Of a stretch of DNA of 55,472 nt, positions 1 to 7,225 are shown one piece after another (positions within the stretch are counted from its first letter, which is position 1; every line of letters begins with the position of its first letter). The translations under genes and the position numbers were made by a program. Source of the stretch: Gammaproteobacteria bacterium. Lineage in GTDB: Bacteria > Pseudomonadota > Gammaproteobacteria > SZUA-229. The notes beneath the pieces are model-generated. The model searched no databases, had not been told where the DNA came from, and saw only the letters and a list, made by a program, of their open reading frames with translations. The stretch lies in contig JASBSR010000008.1 in NCBI GenBank assembly GCA_030148865.1, positions 1 through 55,472 on the forward strand. Reading direction: 5' to 3'.

Positions 1-744
1 TCGCCAACCGTTGTCACGATCGAAACGGCGCGACAACAGTACCTGTTTACCGGCAACCTGCAGCAATGCATGCTCGGGGGTTTGAATACCCGCCTGCTCC
101 GCCAGTCTGAGCGCGATCTCTTCCCAGGTTTCGATGCTGTAATCGTCGGACTCCTTGGGGAATTTCGCGATCGACAGATGGCCATGCTGATCGATCACGG
201 ACGCCTTGGGACGAGCGCCGCCCAGTGACGAACCCGGTGCGAATATCAGTTGCAGATCCTCATCCGTCTCTTCATCACGCTCTATCCGTTCAGTGATCTG
301 AAGCAGACGCCCCAGTTCAATCAGCGCGGGAACGCCTTCATGTACCGGCGCCTGAAACTCTTCCTCACCACGCCAGCGAAATCTGAGCGCACCCAAACGG
401 GTCTCATCTGCCACACCAAGCAGATAATGTAATTCCCCCAGAGTGCGCACCTGCCGCCCCTCACGTTCCGCCAGACGTCGTTCAGCACGCTGCATCAGGC
501 GTCTGCCCCAGGTATCCGGTGCCGAGTCGCCAATTGACCCGAATATGGGCAGGCCCGCCTGCGGCGGGAATGCCCCTGCAGTCAGAGTCAGTGCCGGCTC
601 AATCGAAAACCGGTTTGCATCCCCGAGCCAGGTCTCATCATATTCAAAAGTAACGGTCTCTCCCCGGCGTGATACCTGCCGATGAAGTATCCCGAGGGGT
701 CGTACCTGCCCTTCCAGATCAATATGGACCTCAACGTCAGCCAT
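1..744 (-). CDS. hipA: HipA-family Ser/Thr kinase toxin, partial at window edge
   Basis: The first 248 codons of a HipA-like toxin, open to the left edge of the window. HipA proteins are Ser/Thr kinases that cause growth arrest and persistence and are held in check by HipB. The N-terminal part (about residues 1-100) has the HipA N1 pattern, including FGSIGDSAPDTWGRR. The loop SSLGGARPKA near residue 190 is the nucleotide-binding motif typical of HipA. The ATG at 744 overlaps the 3' end of the upstream HTH gene by 8 bases, which points to translational coupling of antitoxin and toxin. The catalytic Asp and activation loop lie outside the window, so activity cannot be judged. Confidence 0.88.
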   Translation of the reverse strand, partial: MADVEVHIDLEGQVRPLGILHRQVSRRGETVTFEYDETWLGDANRFSIEPALTLTAGAFPPQAGLPIFGSIGDSAPDTWGRRLMQRAERRLAEREGRQVRTLGELHYLLGVADETRLGALRFRWRGEEEFQAPVHEGVPALIELGRLLQITERIERDEETDEDLQLIFAPGSSLGGARPKASVIDQHGHLSIAKFPKESDDYSIETWEEIALRLAEQAGIQTPEHALLQVAGKQVLLSRRFDRDNGWR

Positions 745-1072
745 CCGATTTCTTTCCACGCTTTGTCGACATACGCACACGCTGGGGCAGTTCCCCGGAA
801 GCCAGCGCCTGACCGATTTCATCATGGGCCGGATCGGCGAGTTGATCGAGTCTTTCCAGTAATCCCAGCGCCTGCAAGACCGCAGCATAAATACCCATAC
901 TCACACCCGGATCACCCGATTCAACCCGCTGCAGGGTTGCCCGGCTGGTAAAGGCACGCTCTGCGACCACAGCCATGGTCAACCGGCGCCGCTGCCGGGC
1001 TTCGCGGAGATCGGTACCCAACTTGCGCAAGACACGCCTGATAGCAGAAGACGGCATATGTGGTTTTGGCAT
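737..1072 (-). CDS. hipB: HipB-like XRE-family antitoxin/repressor
   Basis: A 111-residue DNA-binding protein with one helix-turn-helix (about residues 18-75, including LREARQRRRLTMAVVAERA and TLQRVESGDPGVSMG), which matches Cro/C1-type repressors. In HipBA modules this protein binds upstream operators and neutralises the HipA kinase. The downstream hipA gene overlaps its stop codon. The start is the ATG at 1072. Two inverted repeats immediately upstream (1092-1127) are plausible binding sites for its autorepression. The Lys- and Arg-rich C-terminal tail is probably flexible. Confidence 0.85.
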   Translation of the reverse strand: MPKPHMPSSAIRRVLRKLGTDLREARQRRRLTMAVVAERAFTSRATLQRVESGDPGVSMGIYAAVLQALGLLERLDQLADPAHDEIGQALASGELPQRVRMSTKRGKKSDG

Positions 1073-1091
1073 AATGTTCTATTCAGTTGGC

Positions 1092-1127
1092 ATTAAATAT
1101 GTTTAATGTAACATGAATATTACATTA
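1092..1127. promoter_or_regulatory. Candidate hipBA operator: two AT-rich dyads
   Basis: There are two perfect inverted repeats in the promoter region of the HTH gene: ATTAAA-TATG-TTTAAT (1092-1107) and TAATGTAA, an 8-base spacer, then TTACATTA (1104-1111 and 1120-1127). Their size and position 20-55 bases upstream of the repressor start fit autoregulatory operators of a HipB-like protein. Binding is inferred, not shown. Confidence 0.6.
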
Positions 1128-1483
1128 TTCAAGTGAAATCTCCGATACCATGATCTATACCATCGGGAAATGGTACTAACTGCTTGCCGATGCCTGCCAG
1201 TACCAACCGTTGCCAGACAGAAGCGAGGATAAGTTATTGGTTATGTGAGCTTGCTGTGCCTTGATGCCTGTAGATGCCAGTCAGTGCCAGACGTGGAATT
1301 ATTCCACTCTATTATCAATAAGCCATTTTTATCCTTTATATTCAATGACTTATTTTTTCTGAAAATGACAATGCCATGAAAAATACCATGCTCAAAAAAT
1401 CCTTCAAAATACTCGAAAAAATTGCCGATTGAACACTGATACACAGCACCTCTTGTCCCATTCTCGACCAGAAAATCCAATCA
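1128..1483. repeat. Intergenic DNA with a 30-base imperfect direct repeat and a short hairpin
   Basis: The intergenic stretch between the divergent hip and par modules. Two 30-base segments (1189-1218 and 1263-1292, 74 bases apart) share perfect 8-base ends, GATGCCTG and TGCCAGAC, with a variable middle; 21 of 30 positions match. The second copy is followed directly by a perfect hairpin, GTGGAA-TTA-TTCCAC (1293-1307). No convincing coding sequence is visible. The role is unknown; possibly a recombination-site remnant or protein-binding array. Confidence 0.5.
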
Positions 1484-1512
1484 TTGACAATCTTTGTAAT
1501 TCTGGTTAGCAT
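1484..1512 (+). promoter_or_regulatory. Sigma70-type promoter for parDE
   Basis: A perfect -35 box TTGACA (1484-1489), a 17-base spacer and a -10-like TAGCAT (1507-1512) lie about 35 bases upstream of the antitoxin start. A strong SD GGAGG (1536-1540) follows, with 5 bases to the ATG. Confidence 0.6.
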
Positions 1513-1545
1513 TGTTGGTGTAAGCATCTCTCCTTGGAGGCCATT

Positions 1546-1803
1546 ATGCATATCTCACTCACTCCCGAGCTGGAATCTCACGTTAAAGCAAAAGTGGAAA
1601 CTGGCCTGTACAACAATGCCAGTGAAGTCATCCGTGAAGCGCTCCGCTTTATGGAAACCCATGAAGACTGGATTCGCGAGCTAAAACTGGCTCGACTTCG
1701 TGAGCAACTGAAAGTCGGCGTAGACCAACTGGATCGCGGGGAAGGTATCGAAATTGAATCAAAAGCAGCCCTCGACACCCTGTTTGACGATATTAAGCGC
1801 TGA
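1546..1803 (+). CDS. parD: ParD-family antitoxin (type II TA)
   Basis: An 85-residue CopG/ParD-type antitoxin. The N-terminal ribbon-helix-helix (MHISLTPELESHVKAKVETG, then NNASEVIREALR) binds operator DNA; the acidic C-terminal half wraps and inhibits ParE. The start chosen is the ATG at 1546, because GGAGG sits 5 bases upstream; a TTG at 1534 would overlap that SD and is rejected. The toxin gene begins 5 bases after the stop, so the pair is an operon. The arrangement is antitoxin first, as usual for parDE. Confidence 0.92.
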   Translation: MHISLTPELESHVKAKVETGLYNNASEVIREALRFMETHEDWIRELKLARLREQLKVGVDQLDRGEGIEIESKAALDTLFDDIKR

Positions 1804-1808
1804 CTTTG

Positions 1809-2108
1809 ATGGCATTTCATCAGCTCGCCATTGCGCCTGCGGCTCAAAATGACCTCAAGGACATATACCAATACGGCCTGAAACAGTGGGGGCAAGCACA
1901 ATCCGAAAGCTACCTTTCCACTATTAAGAACCAGATCTGGTTATTGACTCAACAACCACTCATGGGAACCGAACGCCCGGAACTCCTTCCGAACATCAGA
2001 CGCCTCGCCATAGAAAGCCATACCCTGTTTTACCGTGTAACCAATAACAAGATTGAAATCATCCGTGTACTACATGGCCGCCAGGATCCACAACGCCATC
2101 TGAAATAG
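1809..2108 (+). CDS. parE: ParE-family toxin (type II TA)
   Basis: A 99-residue RelE/ParE-superfamily toxin. Family markers are the N-terminal AIAPAAQNDLKDIYQYG segment, the central TQQPLMGTERPEL turn, and the C-terminal beta strands YRVTNNKIEIIRVLHGRQD with the conserved RVLHGRQD ending. ParE toxins are known to poison DNA gyrase. Start codon: ATG at 1809 (a TTG directly precedes it at 1806). It is co-transcribed with parD. Nothing in the sequence suggests inactivation. Confidence 0.92.
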   Translation: MAFHQLAIAPAAQNDLKDIYQYGLKQWGQAQSESYLSTIKNQIWLLTQQPLMGTERPELLPNIRRLAIESHTLFYRVTNNKIEIIRVLHGRQDPQRHLK

Positions 2109-2204
2109 TCTCTTTCAGGATCAGATCAGCTTCGGCAATGTGAGTTCCGGGAGTTTTTCAACAGAAAAGACCCAAAACAGCCTCTGAGAAAGACCTTAAC
2201 GAGA

Positions 2205-3308
2205 TTAAACGCGTGTGATCACCGCTACAGGTCCTCCACCAGGAGGCCCCTGATGTTCTGCACCTCCAGAAACATATATCGCACCATTACCAATTATACC
2301 TGATAAAAGGCCGCCAACAGCGGCTCGCGCATGTCGTGTTGGCGTGATGTCCGAATCATCCAGCATCGTATGCCTGAAACCACGTACATGGCCATTTGGA
2401 GATGGTTCGGCCTTGGCAAAAATATTAACGACACGATCCGCGATATGCGAAAGCCCATTATGCGCATCGAGACCGACACTGGAAAAAGCAGAAAATATAC
2501 CATCCAAATCAATGGCGTCTCGCATCAGCGCGTGGCCGATAACATAGTTACCCGTGGCTGTTTTTGCATTACCCTTCACGACGATCACGTTATGTTCGAT
2601 CTCAATACCGGCTGAGGTTGATGCGACCGAAGAATAATAATTTAGGTCATCAAGCACTTTTAGTTCTGCAGCAGGAACGTGTATTTCTCCTAGCGCGATG
2701 GCGACGCCCAGTGCGGAAGCACCACGTGAGTACGCCATGGAACCATAAGAGTCTTCAGTCATTGGTCGTTGACCACGCGCAAGTGCCTGCTCGGTTCGTT
2801 CGGCAGTCAGTAATGGACATTTGATCTGCACAAAATGAACATCACTAACATCATCGATACCAGCATCGACCATCGCAACACGCACAGCCCTGGCGGTTTC
2901 TTCTATTTGGGCAGGGGTGCCGATTTCTTCCGGCAGAAAATCTCGCGTGTGTGACACACCGATTGCGAGATGTTTTTCCGGCGACATTGGTTCATCAACC
3001 CATTGATGCGCAAAAACTGTCATGTGAGGACTTAATACACCTTCGGTACCACCCGACATCACCATGGCAACATGGTCTTCGACTTCTTCTGAATTGCACT
3101 TAAGATAGGGCGCCAGTGTTTGAGCAACTGATCGCGATGCGTATTCACGAGTGAAGTCATTTACACCACCATTACCTTCGGTTTTTCCAATAATGGCAAC
3201 AATGTTTTTTGCATCCAGAGTTTCTGTATCCAGTAATGATTTCAGGGATCGCATATCTCCGGGACCACTCATAGGTAAACGGTAGACTTCTACACACTGT
3301 ATTAACAT
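2205..3308 (-). CDS. Ring-opening amidohydrolase (cyanuric acid amidohydrolase/barbiturase, AtzD family)
   Basis: A 367-residue member of the small AtzD/TrzD/barbiturase family, which hydrolyses cyclic ureides (cyanuric acid or barbiturate). The family is built of three repeats, each giving a Ser-Lys dyad, and all three are visible: Lys42 (IIGKTEGNGG) with Ser85 (VMSGGTEG); Lys163 (QIKCPLL) with the Ser230 region (VASTSAGIE); Lys299 (IFAKAEPSP) with Ser347 (YVSGGAEHQGPPGGG). The ATG at 3308 lies 2 bases after the stop of the upstream permease gene, with GAGGA about 8 bases before it, so the two are co-transcribed. Substrate cannot be assigned from sequence. Barbiturate (oxidative pyrimidine breakdown) fits the nucleobase-rich window better than an s-triazine, but this is inference. 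Confidence 0.9.
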   Translation of the reverse strand: MLIQCVEVYRLPMSGPGDMRSLKSLLDTETLDAKNIVAIIGKTEGNGGVNDFTREYASRSVAQTLAPYLKCNSEEVEDHVAMVMSGGTEGVLSPHMTVFAHQWVDEPMSPEKHLAIGVSHTRDFLPEEIGTPAQIEETARAVRVAMVDAGIDDVSDVHFVQIKCPLLTAERTEQALARGQRPMTEDSYGSMAYSRGASALGVAIALGEIHVPAAELKVLDDLNYYSSVASTSAGIEIEHNVIVVKGNAKTATGNYVIGHALMRDAIDLDGIFSAFSSVGLDAHNGLSHIADRVVNIFAKAEPSPNGHVRGFRHTMLDDSDITPTRHARAAVGGLLSGIIGNGAIYVSGGAEHQGPPGGGPVAVITRV

Positions 3309-3310
3309 AG

Positions 3311-4069
3311 TCAATCTTCCTCGCTGCGCTGCCAGAATACGACACGACGTTCGACCCAGCTGATAATTTGAAATAAAGCTATGCCGGAAAATGCCGCAGC
3401 GAATATTGCGGCAAATACTTTGTCTGTATCCAGGTGTGCGGAAGAGACCGGGATAACATAGCCCAGCCCCTGGGTAGCACCAACAAATTCACCTACGATA
3501 GCACCGATGATCGCCAGGGAAGACGATATTTTCAGTGCAGAAAACAAATAGGGAATGCAGAAAGGAATGCGTAGTTTTTGAAATTCCTGGGACCTGCTTG
3601 CATTGAGTGATTGAAATAATTCAAAGTACTCGGCATCAGCAGCTTTCAAACCTTTGACTGCATTCACAAGCACCGGGGAAAACGAAATCAGCACAGCGGC
3701 CACAATCTTCGACCACCAGCCTGTACCCAACCAGAGTACGAGCAAGGGGGCGATTGCTACAATGGGTGTGGTCTTTAATGTAATAGCCACAGGAAAAAGG
3801 GCGCGCTCAGCCAGCGGCGAGCGTACAAACAGCAACGCAGTACTAAATGCAATGATAGCAGCAATGGCAAATCCTGCGACCGCTTCGATAAGCGTTACGA
3901 AAAAGTTATGGAACAGGGTCAGGTTGATATCGCCAAGTATGGTACTCGGTGCCGGCAGAAGATAGGCCGGTATAGAAAAAAATCGGACTGAGCCCTCCCA
4001 TATCAGCAGCACTACTGCGATGAATACCAATGACACTGGAAACTTTTTCACATTATGTGTGTGATTCAT
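3311..4069 (-). CDS. ABC transporter permease (SsuC/TauC/ThiX type); N-terminus from IS terminal repeat
   Basis: A 252-residue inner-membrane permease with about six hydrophobic segments and the family's central region (ITLKTTPIVAIAPLLVLWLG, then a ...FSPVLVNAVKGLK... coupling loop). It belongs to the nitrate/sulfonate/taurine/pyrimidine-precursor importers. It has no adjacent ATPase or binding protein: directly upstream sits an IS481-like element. The only good ATG (4067-4069) lies inside that element's terminal inverted repeat, so residues 1-5 (MNHTH) are IS-encoded. The element either landed at the natural start or cut off the operon's 5' genes. It probably supplied the substrate of the amidohydrolase downstream. 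Expression now depends on IS read-through. Confidence 0.82.
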   Translation of the reverse strand: MNHTHNVKKFPVSLVFIAVVLLIWEGSVRFFSIPAYLLPAPSTILGDINLTLFHNFFVTLIEAVAGFAIAAIIAFSTALLFVRSPLAERALFPVAITLKTTPIVAIAPLLVLWLGTGWWSKIVAAVLISFSPVLVNAVKGLKAADAEYFELFQSLNASRSQEFQKLRIPFCIPYLFSALKISSSLAIIGAIVGEFVGATQGLGYVIPVSSAHLDTDKVFAAIFAAAFSGIALFQIISWVERRVVFWQRSEED

Positions 4070-5077
4070 AGAGATCGTTTCAATCTGGCTAGCTCCAAAT
4101 CTAACTTGTAATTGGCCTCTTGTATACGCTCTTTTGACGGATGGTAGTCAGCATAGGCCTCCTCAGAAAGTGGCGTATCTTCAGACAGCTCGAAGTATCG
4201 TTCCATGGGTGTTTTGCCTTTGTGGGCACCATGAGGACGATCCCAGTTGTAGTAGTGCTGCCATTCCGCTAGCAGATCGTCGATATCCTCTGAAGCCGGA
4301 TCAATAGTCGCATAAAACTCCGCCTTATCTGTCTTCTGAGAGCGCTCAACTTTACCGTTTAGATGTGGCGATCCTGGCTTGTTAGGTCGAAATTTAATGC
4401 CCAGCCCCATCAATTTTTTCTGCACTTTGACCGCAAAAAATTCCCGGCCTCTGTCCGTCTGTATTCGCTGAATCGGGAACGGCATTTCTTCAGTGACAGC
4501 ATCAATGAAATCCAGAGTGTTCGCCGCTGTACGACGCTTGTAGATGCGTAAAACTCTATAACGGGTGCAGTCATCAATGGATGTATATTGATAAAGTCCC
4601 GGACCAATCTTACAGGTATCCATTTGAATCCTGTCACCTGGAATAGGTCGTTCATATCGGATGAAATCAGACTTCTTCCTAAATCTTTTGACCGGCTTTA
4701 CCTGGTGCTTTTTAAAAACCTTATGAATTGATGCCAGTGATAACGAAATATTGTGGAGCCGCAATAACTCACTCTGAAGGCGTCTTTCACCAAGATTTCG
4801 AGATTTCCTGAGGTCAAGAATAAGTCCCTCCAGCTCATCGGTGATTTTGGCGTTGGGTGATGAGTGTGGACGTCTGCTGTAGCTCTCCAAACCTCCTTCA
4901 CCATCAGCCTGATACCGACGCCACCACTTCCTTAAAGTGGGCCTGGAGATACCGCATCGTCTACAAACAAAACCGGCATCACCAGTCTCTTCATAAAGGT
5001 GAACCCACTGTAATCTTTGCTGAATTTCTCTGTTCATAACACCCAATATTAGTGAAAGGATGTCTATGAATCACACA
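4058..5077 (-). mobile_element. IS481-family insertion sequence, about 1.02 kb
   Basis: Terminal inverted repeats TGTGTGATTCATAGAGATC (4058-4076) and the inverted copy ending at 5077 (TGTGTGATTCATAGACATC read from the right) match at 18 of 19 positions and enclose a single transposase gene. No clear target-site duplication flanks it (left flank CACATTATG, right flank AATTAAAC), which suggests a rearrangement after insertion or slightly different true ends. It separates the ABC permease gene from whatever lay upstream. Confidence 0.85.
4066..5037 (-). CDS. IS481-family transposase
   Basis: A 323-residue DDE transposase. Residues 1-70 form a helix-turn-helix DNA-binding region (RRCGISRPTLRKWWRRYQ). 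The integrase core shows the catalytic Asp in IQMDTCKIG, the second Asp in RIQTDRGREFF and the Glu in HLNGKVERSQK, so the triad is complete. The ATG at 5037 is preferred; a TTG at 5046 is in frame. The gene spans nearly the whole element and its stop overlaps the permease start region by 4 bases. It appears intact. Confidence 0.93.
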   Translation of the reverse strand: MNREIQQRLQWVHLYEETGDAGFVCRRCGISRPTLRKWWRRYQADGEGGLESYSRRPHSSPNAKITDELEGLILDLRKSRNLGERRLQSELLRLHNISLSLASIHKVFKKHQVKPVKRFRKKSDFIRYERPIPGDRIQMDTCKIGPGLYQYTSIDDCTRYRVLRIYKRRTAANTLDFIDAVTEEMPFPIQRIQTDRGREFFAVKVQKKLMGLGIKFRPNKPGSPHLNGKVERSQKTDKAEFYATIDPASEDIDDLLAEWQHYYNWDRPHGAHKGKTPMERYFELSEDTPLSEEAYADYHPSKERIQEANYKLDLELARLKRSL

Positions 5078-5099
5078 AATTAAACAATGATAATATCCA

Positions 5100-5742
5100 T
5101 CAACTCACTCTTAACTGACTGTTCGTGAAGTCGGGGTAAAACCAAGTTTCACTTACTGGCGGATTAAGCAACTCCTGTAGATTCGTTGCCAATGCTTCCT
5201 TGCCTGCTACCACTTCCTCAAGTTGACTTTGCCATTCAGGAGGCTGTTCGAATTGCGTATAGCCTCGAAAGGCTAATGAAAGCGCGACTAACTGATCGTC
5301 TTCATACTGCGTAGTGTTGATAAACCCCAAAACCCGGTCAAAACTATCCGATTCAAATTGCCAATAATGTCCACGCCATAGCACTTCCCAAGCATCTGTA
5401 AGCCGTTTGTCTTTTTCAGCAAGACTGGTTCTCGCTTCTTCTATACTCTGCCAAAAGTATGCATCGTTGAACTTGTGCCACGCGGGGATCAGTTCATTGA
5501 GCCTATCTTTGTATTCATTGATTTGATCTCCAGCCCAATGGCGCATGGCGGGGATTTTCAGGAGTATTTCAATGACATCTGTATCAAAGCACACGTCTGC
5601 GCGATCTGAGATGAGACGTTCTATAATTTGAATTGCAGGCCCCATCAACCAACTAAATTCGGTAGACACGCGACATTCACGGCGCTCATGATCTGGTGCT
5701 CGGCTCAAGAGCTCATTAAATCCCACACATAACTTTGCCAAT
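5100..5742 (-). pseudogene. C-terminal fragment of an unrecognised large protein
   Basis: An open frame on the minus strand, with no start of its own, ends at 5100. It encodes about 213 residues of alpha-helical, Trp-rich sequence (segments such as LTDAWEVLWRGHYWQFE and LVALSLAFRGYTQFEQPPEW). The frame stays open to 5978, but the part above about 5742 is antisense to a recognisable thermonuclease remnant, so the native homologous part probably starts near AKLCVGFNELLS. It looks like the tail of a large helical-repeat protein whose front was lost in a rearrangement next to the IS. I do not recognise the family and assign no function. Confidence 0.5.
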
Positions 5743-5744
5743 AA

Positions 5745-5960
5745 AAGGGAATTAAGGCCGCGCGTATCGCCAAACAGTTTACTGTCGACCAGCTCAGATC
5801 GGGCAGCAAGATTGAACTGAAAAATGCCGAAAGGGGAAAATACTTCCGGATACTGGTGGATGTGTATATCGACGGCAAAGAACCGTCGCAACTGCTTATC
5901 CAGTCGGGGAATGCCAGGGAGTACCACGGCGGCACCCGGGACTCCTGGTGCGGAAACTGA
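5745..5960 (+). pseudogene. Thermonuclease (SNase-like) C-terminal remnant
   Basis: About 71 codons with no start, opened directly after an in-frame TAA (5742-5744). They encode GIKAARIAKQFTVDQL, then RSGSKIELKNAERGKYFRIL, VDVYIDGK, and end SGNAREYHGGTRDSWCGN-stop. This is the conserved C-terminal half of the secreted thermonuclease (SNase) family, with the GKYFRI..VDVYIDGK strand and the YHGG...SWC terminus. The N-terminal OB-fold part carrying the catalytic Arg/Asp residues is missing. It is flanked on both sides by other truncated genes, so it is a recombination relic. The overlapping antisense frame is a shadow. Confidence 0.75.
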
Positions 5961-7210
5961 TCGGCCGGCGCCTCTCAATCGATGAGATCGATAATGACAG
6001 TGATAACGTTACTAACCTGCTGCATGGCATGGATAACATTAGTCCTAACTCGATTGAATACGAGGCCAGCAGAAAACCCATTGGACGTCTGTTAAATACA
6101 ATTATCCTGCAAGATGTGCTGCGCAGCGCATCGGATATTCATATCAGGCCGGGGAAAGACTTTGGTGATATTCTTTACCGGGTTGATGGCTCACTGCAAT
6201 ATTCGCGTCACATCAAGAAATCATTACTGCTGCCTTTAATTGCCCGCCTCAAGATTATTGGCAACATGGACATTGCAGAGCGCCGGCTGCCTCAGGATGG
6301 GCATGCATGCATCACCCATCAGAACAACAACATTGATTTTCGAATCTCGATCATACCCAGCGTCAAGGGCGAAAGCGCCGTTATCCGTATTCTCAATAAA
6401 GAAGTCGGCATGAGCCTCTTACATGAACTCGGCTTCGTGGACAAAGACCTTGAAAAAATACATCTGCTGATCAGCCACAATCACGGCATGGTACTGGTCA
6501 TCGGCCCGACGGGTTCGGGCAAATCAACAACGCTGTATGCCGCATTGAATGAAGTTAAAAAACGAGGGCCGCATATCATCACGGTTGAATATGACATGGA
6601 TGATGTCGTTCAGATACAGGTGAATAATACTATCGAGTATAGTTTTGCCGAGGCGCTACGACACATTCTGAGTCATGACCCTGACGTTATCATGATCGGC
6701 GAAATTCGAGACCTGGAAACCGCACACATCGCAGTTAAATCTGCCCTGACCGGGCACCTGGTGTTCAGCACACTGCACACCAATGATGCGCCCAGCACCA
6801 TTACCCGCCTGACTGAAATGGGAATTGAACCCTATCTCGTTAGTTCGACTGTACTTGGCGTTGTTGCCCAGCGGCTGGTAAGAAAAATCTGCCCGGATTG
6901 CAAACAGGTAGATGCCATCAGCACTGCCGAAGTCCACGATATTTTAAAAATTAAACCGGATGATGTTTTCTATCATGGCAAAGGTTGTGCCACCTGTAAT
7001 TTCACTGGCTACCATGACCGAACCACGGCAGTAGAACTTCTGGTGATCACCCCGGAAATAATAGAGCTGATTAACAGGCACGCGCCTGAAGATCAGTTAC
7101 GCAGGCTCGCCATAGACCAGGGCATGCAGACCCTGACCGAAAACGGTATCGAGCTTGCGCGCCGCGGCCTGACCACTCTCGATGAGGTGTTCGCCATCAG
7201 ACTTGAATAG
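5948..7210 (+). CDS. GspE/PilB-type secretion ATPase, N-terminally truncated, probably non-functional
   Basis: 420 residues matching the N2 and ATPase domains of type II secretion/type IV pilus ATPases: SASDIHIRP (about residue 62), Walker A GPTGSGKSTT, Walker B region DPDVIMIGEIRDLETA, His box STLHTND, and a zinc tetracysteine (CPDCK ... CATC). The N-terminal domain of about 100-150 residues that docks to the membrane platform is absent; the frame begins inside the thermonuclease remnant with a GTG and no clear SD. The Asp box is also altered: the usual TVEDP[IV]E[FY] stretch reads TVEYDMDD, about four to five residues shorter. No other gsp/pil genes are nearby. I regard it as a decaying relic, though the long open frame means function cannot be excluded. 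Confidence 0.8.
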   Translation: MRKLIGRRLSIDEIDNDSDNVTNLLHGMDNISPNSIEYEASRKPIGRLLNTIILQDVLRSASDIHIRPGKDFGDILYRVDGSLQYSRHIKKSLLLPLIARLKIIGNMDIAERRLPQDGHACITHQNNNIDFRISIIPSVKGESAVIRILNKEVGMSLLHELGFVDKDLEKIHLLISHNHGMVLVIGPTGSGKSTTLYAALNEVKKRGPHIITVEYDMDDVVQIQVNNTIEYSFAEALRHILSHDPDVIMIGEIRDLETAHIAVKSALTGHLVFSTLHTNDAPSTITRLTEMGIEPYLVSSTVLGVVAQRLVRKICPDCKQVDAISTAEVHDILKIKPDDVFYHGKGCATCNFTGYHDRTTAVELLVITPEIIELINRHAPEDQLRRLAIDQGMQTLTENGIELARRGLTTLDEVFAIRLE

Positions 7211-7225
7211 TTAGCCGCCTTCGCA

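Noticed and set aside
443-951. Plus-strand open frames over the left edge
   Set aside because: They are antisense to the hipA and hipB coding sequence and lack recognisable domains.
5743-5978. The N-terminal 79 residues of the 292-residue minus-strand open frame
   Set aside because: They are antisense to a clear thermonuclease C-terminus on the plus strand, so they are a shadow, not the start of that protein.
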